40,182 nt of DNA from Flavobacteriaceae bacterium (GTDB lineage Bacteria; Bacteroidota; Bacteroidia; Flavobacteriales; Flavobacteriaceae), in NCBI GenBank assembly GCA_013373385.1, contig JABXHX010000001.1, forward strand, positions 1 through 40,182, in the 5' to 3' direction. The notes under the pieces were generated by a model. That model was not told the origin of the DNA, did no database searches, and saw nothing but the letters and a program-made list of their open reading frames with translations. The position numbers and the translations under genes are program-made. Positions 23,720 through 32,679 of this stretch are shown piece after piece (position 1 is the stretch's first letter; every line of letters begins with the position of its first letter).

Positions 23720-24325
23720 ATGTTTACTGGAATTATTGAGACTTTAGGAGAAGTGCAACAAATTAGAAAAGAAAAAGACAATTTACATTTAACCATTGCT
23801 TCTGATTTTACACATGAATTAAAAATAGATCAAAGTGTTGCCCATAACGGTGTTTGTTTAACTGTTGTTCATATTGATGCAGAGATGTATACTGTAACAG
23901 CAATTAAAGAAACTATTGATAAAACTGCCATTAGTGATTTGTCTGTTGGATCGAAAGTAAATCTTGAAAGGGCAATGAAATTAGGCGACAGGTTAGACGG
24001 ACATATTGTTCAAGGTCATGTTGATGAAACTGGAAAATGTATTGCTATTAAAGAAGAAAATGGCAGTACTATTTATACTTTTCAATACCAATCTAATAAC
24101 AATAATATTACAATAGAGAAAGGTTCTATTACAGTAAATGGTGTAAGTTTAACAGTGGTAAACTCTAAAGAAAATCAATTTAGTGTGGCTATAATACCAT
24201 ATACACTCCAGCACACTACTTTTCATTTATTAAGCGTTGGCGATCGTGTAAATCTAGAATTTGATGTAATTGGTAAATATGTTAGCAGATTACATTCGGC
24301 TCATCATATCTGTTCTAGCGAGTAA
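23720..24325 (+). CDS. ribE: Riboflavin synthase, alpha subunit
   Basis: Dismutates two lumazine molecules to riboflavin. The 201-residue product starts at MFTGIIE, the invariant N-terminus of the family, so the ATG at 23720 is chosen over a 13-codon extension with no similarity. It contains two tandem lumazine-binding barrels (about 1-95 and 96-190), each with the G-V-(C/S)-LTV motif: VAHNGVCLTVV near 49 and ITVNGVSLTVV near 145. The interdomain GDRLDGHIVQGHVDETG segment is intact. No FMN riboswitch is visible upstream. Confidence 0.97.
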   Translation: MFTGIIETLGEVQQIRKEKDNLHLTIASDFTHELKIDQSVAHNGVCLTVVHIDAEMYTVTAIKETIDKTAISDLSVGSKVNLERAMKLGDRLDGHIVQGHVDETGKCIAIKEENGSTIYTFQYQSNNNNITIEKGSITVNGVSLTVVNSKENQFSVAIIPYTLQHTTFHLLSVGDRVNLEFDVIGKYVSRLHSAHHICSSE

Positions 24326-24443
24326 TCAATTATGAATTACGAGTTTTATTTCTAGGCTGGATTTCTATCAATCTTAATCAAGAAACATCTGTACTTTTTT
24401 AGAGTGACTCTCTTTAACTGAATAAAATATCGTTAAATAACTA

Positions 24444-24617
24444 CTACTTTTTTAACTTTTTAACACCATAAGCAATACCAGCTACAAATAAAAACAGTAG
24501 ACCGCTATCTATAGGTAAACCTGGTGGTGGTGGTGGTGGTATAGGTGGTGGTACAACCTGTGCAAAAGTGCAGGTTGATATTAACACAAAGACAATAAAA
24601 AAAGTTGCTTTTTTCAT
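24444..24617 (-). CDS. PID-CTERM-type small secreted/membrane protein
   Basis: A 57-residue protein below common ORF-length cut-offs. It has a signal peptide (about 1-19, TFA|Q), a proline run (about 23-32 with six consecutive Pro), and a tail reading GLPIDSGLLFLFVAGIAYGV followed by KKLKK. The tail has a PID motif, one hydrophobic helix and a basic end, the layout of the PID-CTERM sorting signal described for Bacteroidota. Such signals suggest processing by a dedicated sortase-like system, but no such enzyme is seen in this window. The gene is transcribed leftward behind the tRNA, with its own -7 box. Confidence 0.8.
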   Translation of the reverse strand: MKKATFFIVFVLISTCTFAQVVPPPIPPPPPPGLPIDSGLLFLFVAGIAYGVKKLKK

Positions 24618-24661
24618 TTAATTTTTGATTGAAGGTTGATTATCAATCAGCTAATTCTTAG

Positions 24662-24669
24662 CAAAGATA
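24662..24669 (-). promoter_or_regulatory. Candidate -7 box for the PID-CTERM gene
   Basis: Read leftward it is TATCTTTG, 44 bp before the ATG and just downstream of the tRNA 3' end. Confidence 0.45.
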
Positions 24670-24698
24670 CGCTAAATTATTAAATAAAGAAAAAATAG

Positions 24699-24772
24699 TG
24701 GACCCAGAAGGGCTCGAACCTTCGACCCCCTGATTATGAGTCAGGTGCTCTAACCAACTGAGCTATGGGTCC
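24699..24772 (-). tRNA. tRNA with CAT anticodon (Met elongator or Ile2)
   Basis: A 74-nt cloverleaf with acceptor pair GGACCCA/TGGGTCC, the D-loop segment TAGCTCAGTTGGTTAGAGCA, anticodon stem CCTGA/TCAGG around CTCATAA, and T-loop GGTTCGAGCC. CCA is not encoded. A CAT anticodon is used by initiator Met, elongator Met and the TilS-modified Ile tRNA. The paired first acceptor base rules out a typical initiator. Met versus Ile2 cannot be settled by eye. Confidence 0.95.
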
Positions 24773-24786
24773 TCACTAAAGTTTGG

Positions 24787-24818
24787 CAAAACTACTATCT
24801 TTTTTGTATTACACCAAA
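24787..24818 (-). promoter_or_regulatory. Promoter of the CAT tRNA
   Basis: On the minus strand a TTTG -33 element (24818-24815), a 20-bp spacer and TAGTTTTG (24794-24787) match the Bacteroidota promoter. The start would lie about 8 nt before the tRNA. Flanking AGTTTGG and CCAAACT form a 7-bp inverted repeat around it. Confidence 0.65.
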
Positions 24819-24835
24819 CTAAAAATCTATTTTCT

Positions 24836-25807
24836 TTACACTTTTCTTGTCATTAAAGATTTACCAAAAAGTAATAAGCTTTCTTTTACAGTTTTGTTTA
24901 TCTGCATTGTTTCTAAAACAGCAAATGCTTTATGTGTATAGGTCTCTATTTGTTCGTTAATATGAGCAGGAATATTATATGCATCAAACAATGCTTTTAC
25001 GGTTGTAATCTTAGCTTCTTTTTCTTTGTCTTTCTTTTGATACAATTTTTTGAGCGTTTCTGCATCGTTTTGATTTGCCAACTCTAGCGCTTTTAAATAC
25101 AAGAAAGTTTTTTTATTTTCAATAATATCTCCACCAACTTGTTTTCCAAAATTTTCTGGGTTGCCATAAGTATCTAAATAATCGTCTTGTAGTTGAAAAG
25201 CAATCCCTAAATTTAAACCGTATTCATACAATTTCTGCGCATCATCTTCAGCTGCTTTTGCAACAATTGCTCCCATTTTTAATGCCGCACCAATTAATAC
25301 CGATGTTTTTAAAGAAATCATTTCGACGTATTCATCTATGCTCACATCATTTCTTGTTTCAAAATCTACATCCAATTGTTGTCCGTCACAAACTTCAATA
25401 GCAGTTTTGCTAAATAATTTTGCAAGCTTTAAAAAAATTTCTGGTGGATAATTTTCAAAATATTGATAGGCCAAAATAAGCATTACATCACCAGATAAAA
25501 TTCCCGTATTAATATCCCATTTTTCATGCACCGTTTCTTTTCCTCTTCTCAAAGGAGCAGCATCCATTATGTCATCATGTACTAATGTAAAGTTGTGAAA
25601 CATTTCAATAGCATACGCTGCTGGTAAAGCTTCTTTATAATTTTTAGAAAAGATACTTGCAGCCATTAAGGTTAAAACCGGTCTAATCTTTTTACCTCCT
25701 AAACTGAGAATATATGTAACAGGTTCATAGAGGTTCACAGGTTCTCTATCTATTTTTTGCGATTGTTTGTATTGTAAAAATGCTTTCTGAAAAACTGATA
25801 TATCCAA
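24836..25807 (-). CDS. Polyprenyl (farnesyl/geranylgeranyl) diphosphate synthase
   Basis: Elongates allylic diphosphates with isopentenyl diphosphate for quinones, carotenoids or undecaprenyl precursors. The two Asp-rich motifs are DDIMD at 78-82 and DDYLD at 208-212, and GGKKIRP lies at 37-43. Length 323 is normal. The first motif has no two-residue insertion and the residue five before it is Phe73. This combination is associated with short-chain (C15-C20) synthases of the geranylgeranyl type, but product length is not certain. It is a single gene with a -7 box 20 bp upstream. Confidence 0.92.
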   Translation of the reverse strand: MDISVFQKAFLQYKQSQKIDREPVNLYEPVTYILSLGGKKIRPVLTLMAASIFSKNYKEALPAAYAIEMFHNFTLVHDDIMDAAPLRRGKETVHEKWDINTGILSGDVMLILAYQYFENYPPEIFLKLAKLFSKTAIEVCDGQQLDVDFETRNDVSIDEYVEMISLKTSVLIGAALKMGAIVAKAAEDDAQKLYEYGLNLGIAFQLQDDYLDTYGNPENFGKQVGGDIIENKKTFLYLKALELANQNDAETLKKLYQKKDKEKEAKITTVKALFDAYNIPAHINEQIETYTHKAFAVLETMQINKTVKESLLLFGKSLMTRKV

Positions 25808-25826
25808 AGTAAACGTGTTTAAAGCA

Positions 25827-25834
25827 CAAATGTA
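25827..25834 (-). promoter_or_regulatory. Candidate -7 box for the polyprenyl synthase gene
   Basis: Read leftward it is TACATTTG, 19 bp before the ATG at 25807. No -33 element is clear. Confidence 0.45.
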
Positions 25835-25884
25835 AAAAGATTTTAAAGAGTAAAATAACTATGTTAAATAATTATTAATACTTT

Positions 25885-25912
25885 GGAAACTTTTTTTGTT
25901 TCTAAAGTTTCC
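25885..25912. promoter_or_regulatory. Palindromic operator for the TetR regulator
   Basis: The arms GGAAACTTT (25885-25893) and AAAGTTTCC (25904-25912) form a perfect 9-bp inverted repeat with a 10-bp centre. A nested GAAAC...GTTTC repeat is also present. It covers the -33 element of the tetR promoter, the expected place for an autorepressor. Confidence 0.75.
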
Positions 25913-25925
25913 TGTCGTATATTTG
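25895..25925 (+). promoter_or_regulatory. Consensus promoter of the efflux operon
   Basis: TTTG at 25895-25898, a 19-bp spacer and TATATTTG at 25918-25925 match the Bacteroidota consensus exactly. The predicted start is about 25931, only a few bases before the ATG at 25935. Confidence 0.8.
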
Positions 25926-25934
25926 CACCGATTT

Positions 25935-26540
25935 ATGAAAGATAAAATTTTATATAAAGCAACAGAGATGTTTTTAAACCTAGGGTTTAAGAGCGTTACG
26001 ATGGACGATATTGCGAAAGAACTTGGAGTCTCTAAAAAAACAATTTATAGTCATTTTAGTAATAAAACTGATTTAGTTGAAAAAACTACCTATGCTGTTT
26101 TTGAACTTATCAGTAACGGAATTGATATGATTTGTGCCTTAGAGAAAAATCCTATTGAAGAAATTTACGAAATCAAAAAGTTTGTGATGACTCATTTAAA
26201 AGACGAAAAATCATCACCACAATATCAATTACAAAAATACTATCCAAGAATATTTGCTTCGTTAAAGAAAAAACAATTTGAAGTAATGAATGGGTGTGTA
26301 GAAGAAAACCTAAAAAGAGGAATTAGCCTAGGCATATACAGAGAAACAATAGATATAGGCTTTATTTCTAGAATTTATTTTAACGGACTTAACGGTATAA
26401 AAGATATAGAACTGTTTCCGCTACAAAAATTTTCTATGAACACACTTATGGATTTCTTTTTAGAATATCATCTAAGAGGAATTTGCACCGAAAAAGGAAT
26501 TAAAATATTAAATAAAACCATAAATACGCAACCAAAATAA
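25935..26540 (+). CDS. TetR-family repressor of the efflux operon
   Basis: A 201-residue regulator. The N-terminal helix-turn-helix is at about 17-43 (FKSVTMDDIAKELGVSKKTIYSHF); the ligand-binding helices fill the rest. The start at 25935 is chosen because the preceding in-frame codons cover the promoter. The gene is first in an operon with tolC, MFP and RND genes and shares a TAATG overlap with tolC. The palindrome over its promoter suggests autoregulation and drug- or metabolite-relieved control of the pump. The ligand is unknown. Confidence 0.92.
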   Translation: MKDKILYKATEMFLNLGFKSVTMDDIAKELGVSKKTIYSHFSNKTDLVEKTTYAVFELISNGIDMICALEKNPIEEIYEIKKFVMTHLKDEKSSPQYQLQKYYPRIFASLKKKQFEVMNGCVEENLKRGISLGIYRETIDIGFISRIYFNGLNGIKDIELFPLQKFSMNTLMDFFLEYHLRGICTEKGIKILNKTINTQPK

Positions 26541-27952
26541 TGAAAAAGTACGTACTACTATTTTTTAGTTTGTGTTTTATAAGCATCGGCTTTTCTCAAG
26601 AAACAGCAAAAAGCTTTTCTTTAAAAGAAGCCATAAACTATGCTTTAAAAAACAACTACAATGCTAAAACAGCACAAAACAATGTGCGAGCTGCAAAAGA
26701 AAAGCAATGGGAAACCACCACCATAGGTTTGCCAAAAATAAATGCAAAAGTAGATTATCAAAATTGGCTAAAACAGCAAGTATCATTATTACCAGCAGCC
26801 GCTTTTGACAATACAAAGAGTGTTATTGATGTAGTCAATGACTATTTTGATGGGCCTGTAAGAAATACAAAACCTGTGGTTACACCAGAAGGCTTTATTC
26901 CTTTACGTTTTGGTACCAAGCAAAATATCAATGCCTCAGTGACTCTTACACAATTGCTATTTGATGGCTCATATATTGTTGGTTTACAATCTGCAAAAAC
27001 CTATTTAAACATTTCTAAGCAAGCCCAAGAAAAAACAGCATTGACCATTAGGGAAGCTGTAATCAATGCTTATGGCAATGTATTAATTGCAGAAAAAACA
27101 GTCGTTATCTTAGAAAGCAATTTGAAAATATTAGAAAAAAACTTAGCAGATACTAAGAAAATATTTAAGAATGGATTTTCTGAAGAAGAAGATGTAGAGC
27201 AATTACAAATTACCTTAACCACAGTAAAAAGTCAGCTAAACAAAACAAAAAGGCTAAAAGATATTGCCTACAAAATGCTGAACATTGCTATGGGAAATTC
27301 TATTGATGAAACCATACAATTAACAGATGATTTAGATACCCTAATTTTAGAAAACCTAGATTTAGGTTTACTTACAAAAAACTTTAGTGTAGCCAATCAC
27401 ATAGATTACAAGATTGCAGAAAACAATAAAGAAGGAAACCGATTGTTAGTACTCTTAGAAAAAAGTAAAGCATTACCAAGCCTTAGTGCTTTTGTAAACT
27501 ATGGTTATATGGCAAACTCAGATACTTTTACTTTTTTTGATAGTAATCAACAATGGTATAATTCATCTTTATTTGGTGTCAGTTTAAACATTCCAATCTT
27601 TAGTAGTTTTGAAAGAAGAGCTAAAGCAAGACAAGCAAAGTTTGAATACGAGAATGCCACCTTTCAACTAGACGAAGTAAAAGAGCAATTAAATTTAAAA
27701 GTAGTTGCGGCTAAAAGCGATTATAAATTTAGTGTAGAACAATACCAAGCAGCAAAACAAAACTTAGAATTGGCACAAAGAATAGAAAAAAAGCATCGTG
27801 TCAAGTTTTTTGAAGGAGTTTCTACCAGCTTTCAATTAGCACAAGCACAAAATCAACTATACACCCAACAACAAAATTATGTACAATCAATGCTAGATGT
27901 TATTGCTAAAAAAGCAGCATTAGACAACGCATTAAATATTCCAATAAAATAA
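26540..27952 (+). CDS. TolC-family outer-membrane efflux protein (first)
   Basis: The outer-membrane duct of the tripartite pump. A signal peptide covers about 1-19 (GFS|Q). Two outer-membrane-efflux repeats of long coiled-coil helices and strands follow (about 25-245 and 270-468). Length 470 is normal. It is translated from a TAATG junction with tetR and followed after 10 bp by the membrane-fusion gene. Confidence 0.93.
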   Translation: MKKYVLLFFSLCFISIGFSQETAKSFSLKEAINYALKNNYNAKTAQNNVRAAKEKQWETTTIGLPKINAKVDYQNWLKQQVSLLPAAAFDNTKSVIDVVNDYFDGPVRNTKPVVTPEGFIPLRFGTKQNINASVTLTQLLFDGSYIVGLQSAKTYLNISKQAQEKTALTIREAVINAYGNVLIAEKTVVILESNLKILEKNLADTKKIFKNGFSEEEDVEQLQITLTTVKSQLNKTKRLKDIAYKMLNIAMGNSIDETIQLTDDLDTLILENLDLGLLTKNFSVANHIDYKIAENNKEGNRLLVLLEKSKALPSLSAFVNYGYMANSDTFTFFDSNQQWYNSSLFGVSLNIPIFSSFERRAKARQAKFEYENATFQLDEVKEQLNLKVVAAKSDYKFSVEQYQAAKQNLELAQRIEKKHRVKFFEGVSTSFQLAQAQNQLYTQQQNYVQSMLDVIAKKAALDNALNIPIK

Positions 27953-27962
27953 CTCGTTAAGA

Positions 27963-29138
27963 ATGAAAACACTATATACAGTACTAATCGCATCATTACT
28001 TTTTGTTTCTTGTACAAAGAAAAAAGAAGCGTCTGTTGAAGATATTATTGCAACAAACAATATTGAACAGATAAAAAATAAAAAAGCGGAAATAGAAACA
28101 AAACAACTAGCGTTTGAAGCTCAAATAAAAATGCTAAATGCAAAATTAGATGAGTTAGATACCAATAAAAAAATTCCATTAATTACAACTTTTAAGGTTA
28201 AACAAGAGGTGTTTACACACTTTTTAGAATTGCAAGGAAATGTTGAAACCAAACAAAATATTTTAATCTATCCAGAAATACCCGGAATTTTAGAAGCGAT
28301 TTATGTAAAAGAAGGGCAGCAAGTAAAAAAAGGTCAGGTGTTAGCTAAAATAAAAGATGGTGGTTTAAGTGATCAATTAGCACAACTAGAAACACAAGCA
28401 ACATTGGCAAAAACGGTTTTTGAAAGACAAGAAAGGTTGTGGAAACAAAAAATTGGTTCAGAAATGCAATACCTACAATCTAAAGCCAATTACGAAGCAC
28501 AAACAAAAGCGGTTGCACAATTAAAAACCCAAATTGAAAAAACAACAATAGTGGCACCTTTTGACGGTACAATAGACGATGTAATTAAAGAAACAGGTAC
28601 AGTTGTAGCCCCTGGTCCAGGAGCAGAAATCTTTAGAATTGTAAATTTAAACAACATGTACATTTCTACAGATGTTCCAGAAAGATATATTACAAGTGTA
28701 ACTAAAGGTAAAAAAGTAAATATTGAGTTACCAGTATTGGGAGAAAAATTATCGAGTACTATAAGACAAGTTGGTAGTTTTATCAATCCAAATAACAGAT
28801 CGTTTAAAGTTGAGGTTCCAGTACCTAATACTAGTGGAAATGTTAAGCCAAATTTAACAGCTAAAATTCAGGTGAATGATTATACAAACAAAGCTGCAAT
28901 CTTAATTCCACAAGGCATCATTTCAGAAAACGCACAAGGCGAACAATATATCTATGTAATAAAAAACAAAAAAGCAACCAACGAAGCAACTGTAAAAAGA
29001 GTAATCATAAAAACAGGAAAAACGCAAGGAGATGTTATTGAGGTGCTCGAAAATCTAACTGCTGGGACAGAAATTGTTTTAGAAGGGGCACGTAGTGTAC
29101 ATAACGGACAAACCGTAAAAGTGATCAACCAAAAATAA
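27963..29138 (+). CDS. RND periplasmic adaptor (membrane fusion protein)
   Basis: A 391-residue HlyD/AcrA-type adaptor. It has a lipoprotein signal with Cys17 (FVSC) and an N-terminal coiled coil near 35-60. The lipoyl half-motif is at about 80-115 (ILIYPEIPGILEAIYVKEGQQVKKGQVL), followed by an alpha-hairpin (about 125-165) and the second half-motif TTIVAPFDGTIDDV. The beta-barrel and membrane-proximal domains lie beyond. The extra N-terminal coiled coil before the lipoyl domain is common in Bacteroidota members. It connects the RND pump to TolC. Confidence 0.93.
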   Translation: MKTLYTVLIASLLFVSCTKKKEASVEDIIATNNIEQIKNKKAEIETKQLAFEAQIKMLNAKLDELDTNKKIPLITTFKVKQEVFTHFLELQGNVETKQNILIYPEIPGILEAIYVKEGQQVKKGQVLAKIKDGGLSDQLAQLETQATLAKTVFERQERLWKQKIGSEMQYLQSKANYEAQTKAVAQLKTQIEKTTIVAPFDGTIDDVIKETGTVVAPGPGAEIFRIVNLNNMYISTDVPERYITSVTKGKKVNIELPVLGEKLSSTIRQVGSFINPNNRSFKVEVPVPNTSGNVKPNLTAKIQVNDYTNKAAILIPQGIISENAQGEQYIYVIKNKKATNEATVKRVIIKTGKTQGDVIEVLENLTAGTEIVLEGARSVHNGQTVKVINQK

Positions 29139-29145
29139 GTGTAGG

Positions 29146-32100
29146 ATGACAAAACAACAAAAACAAGTAGATAAAGAGTTTAAACTATCTTCTTGGGCAA
29201 TTAACAATAAAACCACCATTTACGTACTAATGGCTGTGTTTTTCTTTTACGGAATTTCTGCCTACCTAAGTATGGCTAGAGAAAATTTTCCAGAAGTAAA
29301 AGAAACAAAAATATACGTGAGCTCGGTATTTCCTGGGAATACTGCGGAAGACATAGAAAAACTCATTACAAACCCGTTAGAAGACAAACTAAAAACGGTT
29401 AGTAATGTGGTAGAAGTAACCTCTTCTTCTCACGAAGATTATTCAATGGTTATTGTAGAATTTGATGAAAATATTACGGTAGATCAGGCAAAACAAAAAG
29501 TTAAGGACGAAATAGCTGCCGAAACGTCAAGTGAAGATTGGCCTACCTTTAACGGAGCGAAAATCGAACCAAATGTGTTTGAGTTAAGCCTTTCTGAAGA
29601 AATGCCGATAATGAATATCAATATTTCTGGAAACTATCCTGTATATAAATTAAAAGAGTTTGCAGAGTATTTACAAGATGAAATAGAAGATTTATCTGAA
29701 ATTAAAAAAGCAGATATTCGTGGTGCACAAGACAAAGAAGTTGAAGTAGCTGTAGACATTTACAAAATGATGGCAGCCAAAGTAAGCTTTAATGATATTA
29801 CCGCCGCTATCGGTAACGGAAATGTAACCATGTCTGCCGGGAATTTTATTACTAGCGGACAGCGAAGAACCATTCGTATTCTTGGTGAAATAGAACAACC
29901 ATCAGACTTAGAAAACTTTGTAATTAAGTCTGAGTTTAACAACCCTATTTATTTAAGAGACGTGGCAACTGTGTCTTTTAAAGACAAAGAAAAAACAACT
30001 TACGCTAGAGAAAAAGGCAACGATGTTGTAATGCTCGATGTAAAAAAAAGAGCAGGTAAAAACATGGTAGAAGCTGCAGAAAAAATTCGTGCTATTGTTA
30101 AAAAAGCTCAAGCAGAAGTTTTTCCTACCGATTTAAAAATTACCATCGCCAATGATCAATCATCAAAAACAATTGGTCAAGTAGATGACTTGGTAAATAA
30201 TATCATATTCGGAGTTATTCTAGTGGTTACCGTATTAATGTTTTTCTTAGGATTTAAAAATGCCGTATTTGTTGGTTTTGCAATTCCTATGTCAATGTTT
30301 ATGTCTTTAATGATCTTAAACTTACTAGGGTATACGATGAATACCATGATTCTTTTCGGATTAATTATGGGACTTGGTATGTTAGTAGATAACGGTATTG
30401 TGGTTGTAGAAAACGTTTATCGTTTGATGGATGAAGAAGGTATGAGTAGAGTACAAGCTGCTAAGAAAGGTATCGGAGAAATTGCTTTTCCAATTATCAT
30501 TTCTACAGCAACTACTGTTGCTGCATTTATTCCACTTGGTTTATGGCCAGGTATGATGGGAGATTTTATGATTTTATTACCAATTACTTTATCAACAGTA
30601 TTAGGATCGTCTTTATTAGTGGCTATTTTCTTTAATTCTGTATTAGTTTCTCAATACATGAGTGTAGAAGATAAAAATATGCCAGCAAAAAGAATCATTA
30701 TTATGACAAGTATCATGATGATTCTAGGTTTGTTAATTTATTTTTCTGGAACTGCTTATGCTGCATTAGGAACCTTAATGATGTTTACAGCCCTAATGTT
30801 ATGGGTGTATCGATTGTTTTTAAGAAAATTAGCCAACGGATTCCAAAACAAAGTATTGCCAAGATTAGAAGCTTGGTACGAAAGAAGATTGAGAAATGCC
30901 TTGACTAGGAAAAGGCCAGTATTTCTAGTATTTGCAACTTTTGCATTACTAATAGCTGCTTTTATGGCATTTGGAATGTCTTTAGGTTCACAAAGAACTA
31001 AAGTCGAATTTTTTCCAGACAACAAACCCAATCAAATCATTGTTTATATAGAATATCCGCAAGGTACAGACATCGAAAAAACAAATGCAATCACAAAACT
31101 AATTGAAGAAAAGGTAAACACTGTATTGTATAGTGATGAGTATATGGACGGAGACTACAATTTTATGATAGAAAATGTAGTATCTCAAGTTGGTGAAGGT
31201 GCAGGGAATCCACAAACAGACGGAGGGTCTTCTGCAGAAATGCCGCATAAAGGAAAAATTACAGCTTCTATGCGAGAGTACAAATTCAGAAGAGGTAAAG
31301 ATAGTGAGTTAATGCGTCAGAAAGTCCAAAAAGCATTGGTGGGAATTTACCCTGGTGTGTTAATTTCTGTTGAAAAAGATGCAGCTGGACCACCTGTTGG
31401 AGCTCCTATTAATATAGAAATTTCTGGAGATGATTATGCAGAATTGATTACTACAGCAGAAAGGATGCGAGATTTTATCAATACAAAAAGTATTGCTGGT
31501 ATTGATGAGTTAAAGATTGATGTAAATCGCGATAAACCTGGAATGCAAGTTCTGGTTGATCGTAAAAAAGCGGGAGAACTTGGAGTGAGCGTTGGTCAAG
31601 TAGGTCAACAATTAAGAGCTTCAATCTTTGGAAACAAAGCAGGTATTTACAAGGAAAACGGAGAAGATTATGACATCTATGTACGCTTTAATAAAGAAGA
31701 CAGATACAATACAAGTGCTCTGTTTAACCAAAACATCATCTTTAGAGATATGGCATCTGGTAAGATCAAAGAAATCCCTGTTTCTGCTGTTGCTACTAGA
31801 AAAAACAACTCAGGATTTAGCGCTATAAAACACCGAAAAGTAAAACGAGTAGTGACAGTATATTCTGCTTTAGCTCCAGGCGAAACTGATGCAGCTGCTG
31901 TTGTTGGTAAGATTCAAAAAGAAATGCAAAACTTTAAAGACTTGCCAAAAGGAATTAAGATTGATTATACTGGACAGATAGAAGAACAAAATAAACAAAT
32001 GATCTTTTTAGTCGGTGCATTTTTCTCTGGACTGGCATTGATATTCTTTATATTAATTTTTCAATTCAACTCGGTGTCTAAACCTGGAATTATCATGCTG

Positions 32101-32622
32101 GCTATTTTCTTGAGTTTTATTGGAGTATTTGGCGGTTTGGTAATCACAGGAGCGTCATTTGTAATTATGATGACCATGATGGGTATTATCTCACTAGCTG
32201 GAATTGTAGTAAATAATGGAGTGGTATTGTTAGATTATGCCCAGTTATTAATTGATAGAAAAAAAGTAGCCTTAGGCTTAGATGAAAACGCATATTTAAC
32301 CAAAGAAGATTTGTTTGAAAGCATTGTAAAAGCAGGTAGAGCGCGTTTGCGTCCGGTATTATTAACTGCTATTACCACTATTTTAGGGTTAATTCCTTTA
32401 GCAATTGGGTTAAACATCAACTTCTTTACATTATTTAGTGAGTTTGATGCAAACATTTATTTTGGTGGAGATAATGTGGTATTCTGGGGACCGTTAGCTT
32501 GGACAGTAATTTATGGCTTGTTTGTAGCAACATTCTTAACATTAATAGTAGTGCCAATACTATTTTACTTAATCACACGATTTAAAATGTGGTTACGTAT
32601 AAAATGGCGTAGTAATAGTTAG
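29146..32622 (+). CDS. RND-family efflux pump, inner-membrane subunit
   Basis: A proton-driven trimeric exporter of 1158 residues, longer than the usual 1020-1060. It has the standard two halves, each with a periplasmic porter region and six membrane helices. In helix 4 the motif GLGMLVDNGIVVVEN has Asp415 followed by Asn416, where AcrB has two Asp. An extra hydrophobic stretch at about 516-560 follows helix 6 and could add two membrane segments. The second half includes a matching GIVVNNGVVLLDY segment. The substrate (drug, metal or lipid) cannot be told. It is last in the operon and ends just before a strong terminator. Confidence 0.95.
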   Translation: MTKQQKQVDKEFKLSSWAINNKTTIYVLMAVFFFYGISAYLSMARENFPEVKETKIYVSSVFPGNTAEDIEKLITNPLEDKLKTVSNVVEVTSSSHEDYSMVIVEFDENITVDQAKQKVKDEIAAETSSEDWPTFNGAKIEPNVFELSLSEEMPIMNINISGNYPVYKLKEFAEYLQDEIEDLSEIKKADIRGAQDKEVEVAVDIYKMMAAKVSFNDITAAIGNGNVTMSAGNFITSGQRRTIRILGEIEQPSDLENFVIKSEFNNPIYLRDVATVSFKDKEKTTYAREKGNDVVMLDVKKRAGKNMVEAAEKIRAIVKKAQAEVFPTDLKITIANDQSSKTIGQVDDLVNNIIFGVILVVTVLMFFLGFKNAVFVGFAIPMSMFMSLMILNLLGYTMNTMILFGLIMGLGMLVDNGIVVVENVYRLMDEEGMSRVQAAKKGIGEIAFPIIISTATTVAAFIPLGLWPGMMGDFMILLPITLSTVLGSSLLVAIFFNSVLVSQYMSVEDKNMPAKRIIIMTSIMMILGLLIYFSGTAYAALGTLMMFTALMLWVYRLFLRKLANGFQNKVLPRLEAWYERRLRNALTRKRPVFLVFATFALLIAAFMAFGMSLGSQRTKVEFFPDNKPNQIIVYIEYPQGTDIEKTNAITKLIEEKVNTVLYSDEYMDGDYNFMIENVVSQVGEGAGNPQTDGGSSAEMPHKGKITASMREYKFRRGKDSELMRQKVQKALVGIYPGVLISVEKDAAGPPVGAPINIEISGDDYAELITTAERMRDFINTKSIAGIDELKIDVNRDKPGMQVLVDRKKAGELGVSVGQVGQQLRASIFGNKAGIYKENGEDYDIYVRFNKEDRYNTSALFNQNIIFRDMASGKIKEIPVSAVATRKNNSGFSAIKHRKVKRVVTVYSALAPGETDAAAVVGKIQKEMQNFKDLPKGIKIDYTGQIEEQNKQMIFLVGAFFSGLALIFFILIFQFNSVSKPGIIMLAIFLSFIGVFGGLVITGASFVIMMTMMGIISLAGIVVNNGVVLLDYAQLLIDRKKVALGLDENAYLTKEDLFESIVKAGRARLRPVLLTAITTILGLIPLAIGLNINFFTLFSEFDANIYFGGDNVVFWGPLAWTVIYGLFVATFLTLIVVPILFYLITRFKMWLRIKWRSNS

Positions 32623-32638
32623 TTTTTTAATAGTTGAT

Positions 32639-32675
32639 AAAAGCTGAAGTAATTTTTTAATTGCTTCAGCTTTTT
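32639..32675. terminator. Bidirectional terminator between efflux operon and T9SS protein
   Basis: A 16-bp stem with one G-T pair (arms 32639-32654 and 32659-32674) and a 4-base loop, followed by T on the plus strand. The A-run on the other side lets it serve the converging gene whose stop is at 32680. Confidence 0.85.
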
Positions 32676-32679
32676 GAAT

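Noticed and set aside
24522..24553. GGT triplet run resembling a short tandem repeat
   Set aside because: It is the proline codon run of the PID-CTERM gene on the other strand.
28490..28786. Antisense ORF inside the membrane-fusion gene
   Set aside because: Shadow of a well-supported gene, with no start signal or family features.
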